This document shows, in pieces, positions 16,761 to 18,320 of a stretch of DNA of 18,320 nucleotides. The notes below the pieces were generated by a model. The model saw only the letters and a program-made list of their open reading frames with translations. It had not been told where the DNA came from and searched no databases. Made by a program: the position numbers and the translations under genes. Each line of letters begins with the position of its first letter. Positions within the stretch are counted from its first letter, which is position 1. This DNA comes from an uncultured Mollicutes bacterium (GTDB lineage: Bacteria > Bacillota_I > Bacilli_A > Acholeplasmatales > Anaeroplasmataceae): positions 1 to 18,320 of the forward strand of contig CAMWJY010000004.1 in NCBI GenBank assembly GCA_947174685.1, in the 5' to 3' direction.

Positions 16761-16805
16761 AAAAGGTTATCTAAAGTGTAAAAATACACTAAAAGATAAC
16801 CTTTT
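16761..16805. terminator. Bidirectional terminator between convergent genes
   Basis: AAAAGGTTATCT (16761-16772) pairs with AGATAACCTTTT (16794-16805), with an inner AGTGT/ACACT stem. The 12-bp outer stem has A-runs at the 5' side and T-runs at the 3' side, so it works in both directions and serves the lyase gene and the GH105 gene. Confidence 0.92.
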
Positions 16806-16822
16806 ATTTTGTATAAAAGTTT

Positions 16823-17947
16823 TTATTTTCGTGAAGCTTCAATATAAGCCATAATAAAAGGACCAACCCCTTTTGCATCATTTTCTACAACTGGTTCCGA
16901 AATATAATACTCGAAGCTACCATCTCTGAATAAGGCATTTCCTAAGCCTGCTAATAAGCATATGCCTCCTAAATTGATTTTGCCATCAACTATAGTAAGA
17001 TATTTTTTACAGATACCATTAAAGATTTCTAATCCTTTTTCCCGATACTCTTTTGAAAGAATCCCAATACGGTTGCCCTTTAGTAAAGCATATGCAATCA
17101 TACTAGATCCAGATGTCTCTACATAATTTCCTTTTCTATCCGTTTGGTCGATTACCTGATAGAAAAGCTTTGTCTTTTTATCTTGATAAAGTAATATCCC
17201 ATCTAATGCTTCTATAAACAGTCCTTTATAAAATTTAAAATCCTCGTGCTTTTTATCTATAATAGATAATATTTCCACTAAGGAAATGATATACCATCCC
17301 ATTGCCCGTAACCAGTGACTTTTAGATAGACCAGTTTTCTTATTACACCAAAACGCTTCTTTACTTGCATCATAGCCATGATAGTAGAGCTTAGTATCTT
17401 TGTTGTACATATGAAGTCTAACTAATTCATATTGCCTTTTAATGTCTGGATAATTTTTGAAGTGATTAAATCGTGTTTCATATTGCATATAAAATACTTG
17501 CGTCATAAATAATCCATCTAACCATACTTGATTAGGATGCCTTGGCTTATGCCAAAAATTTCCTTCGTATGTTCTTGGATTTGTTTTTATTTGTGAATAG
17601 GTATATTGGATAGCTTTTAAATATTTTTCATCTTTTGTAAATTCCCATAAATCAAATAAAATCCGTGATTCACTCAAATCATCTAAAGAGTAATTTGTAG
17701 GCTCGTAGGTTTTTATTGTTCCATCATTATTCACAAAATAATCTGTGTATTTTATGACGAAATTTAAATAGCTTTTCTTATGACGTACTTTATAGAGCTC
17801 TAAAATAGATGAAAGCATACAGCCATCGATATAATTCCAGCTTGGCTTTCTCCCCTTTAAAATTTCAACATTCCAAATGGGAGCTTCAGGAGTAGATTCT
17901 TTTAATAGTCTGTCTATGTAATTTTCAATAGCTTGATTTGTTTCCAT
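16823..17947 (-). CDS. Cytoplasmic GH105 unsaturated galacturonyl/rhamnogalacturonyl hydrolase
   Basis: This 374-aa enzyme should remove the 4,5-unsaturated uronic acid left at the non-reducing end of lyase products, which then rearranges to an open-chain keto-acid. Length matches Bacillus YteR (373 aa). The (alpha/alpha)6-barrel motifs are visible: WNYIDG (37-42), QVWLDGLFM with presumed catalytic Asp144 (Asp143 in YteR), SHWLRAMGWY near the middle, and ETSGSSMIAYAL in the C-terminal third. There is no signal peptide, so it acts on imported oligomers. GAGGAAAG (17952-17959, minus strand) precedes the ATG. It faces the PL9 gene across a shared terminator and is divergent from another glycosidase-like gene. 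With PL9 as the neighbour, galacturonide is the more likely substrate; rhamnogalacturonide cannot be excluded. Confidence 0.92.
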   Translation of the reverse strand: METNQAIENYIDRLLKESTPEAPIWNVEILKGRKPSWNYIDGCMLSSILELYKVRHKKSYLNFVIKYTDYFVNNDGTIKTYEPTNYSLDDLSESRILFDLWEFTKDEKYLKAIQYTYSQIKTNPRTYEGNFWHKPRHPNQVWLDGLFMTQVFYMQYETRFNHFKNYPDIKRQYELVRLHMYNKDTKLYYHGYDASKEAFWCNKKTGLSKSHWLRAMGWYIISLVEILSIIDKKHEDFKFYKGLFIEALDGILLYQDKKTKLFYQVIDQTDRKGNYVETSGSSMIAYALLKGNRIGILSKEYREKGLEIFNGICKKYLTIVDGKINLGGICLLAGLGNALFRDGSFEYYISEPVVENDAKGVGPFIMAYIEASRK

Positions 17948-17965
17948 TTTTCTTTCCTCAGTTGT

Positions 17966-17995
17966 ATTATAGCATAAATCTTTATTTTATTTCAA
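17966..17995 (-). promoter_or_regulatory. Promoter of the GH105 gene
   Basis: Reading leftward: TTGAAA (17990-17995), an 18-bp spacer, then TATAAT (17966-17971) with an upstream TGC giving an extended -10. The short leader leads directly to the ribosome-binding site. No AARCGTT operator-like core is seen here. Confidence 0.75.
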
Positions 17996-18016
17996 TTTGC
18001 TAAGGAAGTTCATTTG

Positions 18017-18045
18017 TTGAATTTTTAAAGTGTTTATGCTAATAT
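18017..18045 (+). promoter_or_regulatory. Promoter of the gene at the right edge
   Basis: TTGAAT (18017-18022), a 17-bp spacer, then TAATAT (18040-18045) preceded by TGC, an extended -10. It is back to back with the GH105 promoter, about 20 bp apart, and likewise lacks an obvious operator. Confidence 0.6.
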
Positions 18046-18066
18046 AGTATTTAAGAAGATGATAGA

Positions 18067-18320
18067 ATGAAAAAAGAGTTTATTTCAAAATTTAATATTG
18101 TTCATACAGCTTTTAATTTAGATAATCCTCTAACTGTTGGAAATGGGGATTTTGCGTTCACTTGTGATATTACTGGTCTGCAAACATTTTATCGAGAATA
18201 TAAGACAATTCCTCTTTGTACGATGTCTAATTTATTTTGGGGAAAGCAGAAGGGACAAGGAAGATTGCCTTATAAAGAATATCACAAGAGAAGTAATGGT
18301 CAAATAGTATCCTATATGAC
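18067..18320 (+). CDS. Partial gene: probable six-hairpin-type glycoside hydrolase, N-terminus only
   Basis: An open frame runs from ATG 18067 to the window end (84 complete codons, no stop). The product begins MKKEFISKFN and contains PLTVGNGDFAFTCDITGLQTF followed by TIPLCTMSNLFWG. I recognise this N-terminal pattern from bacterial proteins annotated as six-hairpin glycosidases with a GH65-like N-terminal domain; the catalytic part lies outside the window. There is no signal peptide, so it is probably cytoplasmic. The ribosome-binding site is weak (AAGAAG at 18053-18058). Its own extended -10 promoter and place next to GH105 suggest it handles another pectin side-chain or uronic-acid product. 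Family is moderately sure; substrate unknown. Confidence 0.7.
   Translation, partial: MKKEFISKFNIVHTAFNLDNPLTVGNGDFAFTCDITGLQTFYREYKTIPLCTMSNLFWGKQKGQGRLPYKEYHKRSNGQIVSYM

Noticed and set aside
1..18320. tRNA, rRNA, CRISPR arrays, transposases or attachment sites
   Set aside because: None was seen on either strand. Repeated spacers, terminal inverted repeats and integrase motifs are absent, so there is no direct sign of a mobile element.

Overview
The window is AT-rich (about one third G+C by eye). Its genes have strong Shine-Dalgarno sites, its surface proteins carry lipoprotein signal peptides with G-C or S-C lipoboxes, and promoters look like TTGACT-17-TATAAT. UGA is used as a stop and tryptophan is UGG, so this is the standard code and not the Mycoplasma code. 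The most likely source is a low-GC Gram-positive-type bacterium: Bacilli, an Erysipelotrichia-like lineage, or a relative of the Acholeplasma/Izemoplasma/RF39 group. The rank cannot be fixed from the sequence alone.

Layout. (1) 31-951, minus strand: a signal-less CE8 pectin methylesterase. (2) 952-1191: a divergent control region with a strong rightward promoter (TTGACT-17-TAAAAT) flanked by two LacI/CcpA-type operator-like sites. (3) 1192-11495, plus strand: a tightly packed ten-gene operon. It holds an ECF-S-like membrane protein, two LplB/YtcP-type ABC permeases, an unusually large (780 aa) solute-binding lipoprotein, two unknown small membrane proteins, an MsmK/UgpC-type ATPase, two more unknown small membrane proteins, and a signal-less GH28 exo-polygalacturonase, then a terminator. 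(4) 11649-16746: a second unit with its own strong promoter and a third operator-like site. It encodes two surface lipoproteins: an Ig-like protein with a C-terminal module resembling those of pectate lyases, and a 1227-aa PL9 pectate lyase with Ig-like and GLUG-like tail domains. (5) A long bidirectional terminator, then on the minus strand (16823-17947) a cytoplasmic GH105 unsaturated galacturonyl hydrolase. (6) A divergent promoter pair and the 5' end of a probable six-hairpin-type glycosidase gene that runs off the window.

Together the genes describe a full homogalacturonan (pectin) pathway. The anchored PL9 lyase cuts pectate outside the cell, and the Ig-like lipoprotein may hold the polymer. 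The ABC importer takes up unsaturated and possibly partly methylated oligogalacturonides. Inside, CE8 removes methyl esters, GH28 trims saturated ends, and GH105 removes the unsaturated end residue.

The least explained part is the set of five small membrane proteins woven through the importer operon. Four of them surround the ATPase gene, and three of those share one 4-TM layout. They match no importer subunit I recognise and are the best candidate here for an undescribed accessory system.
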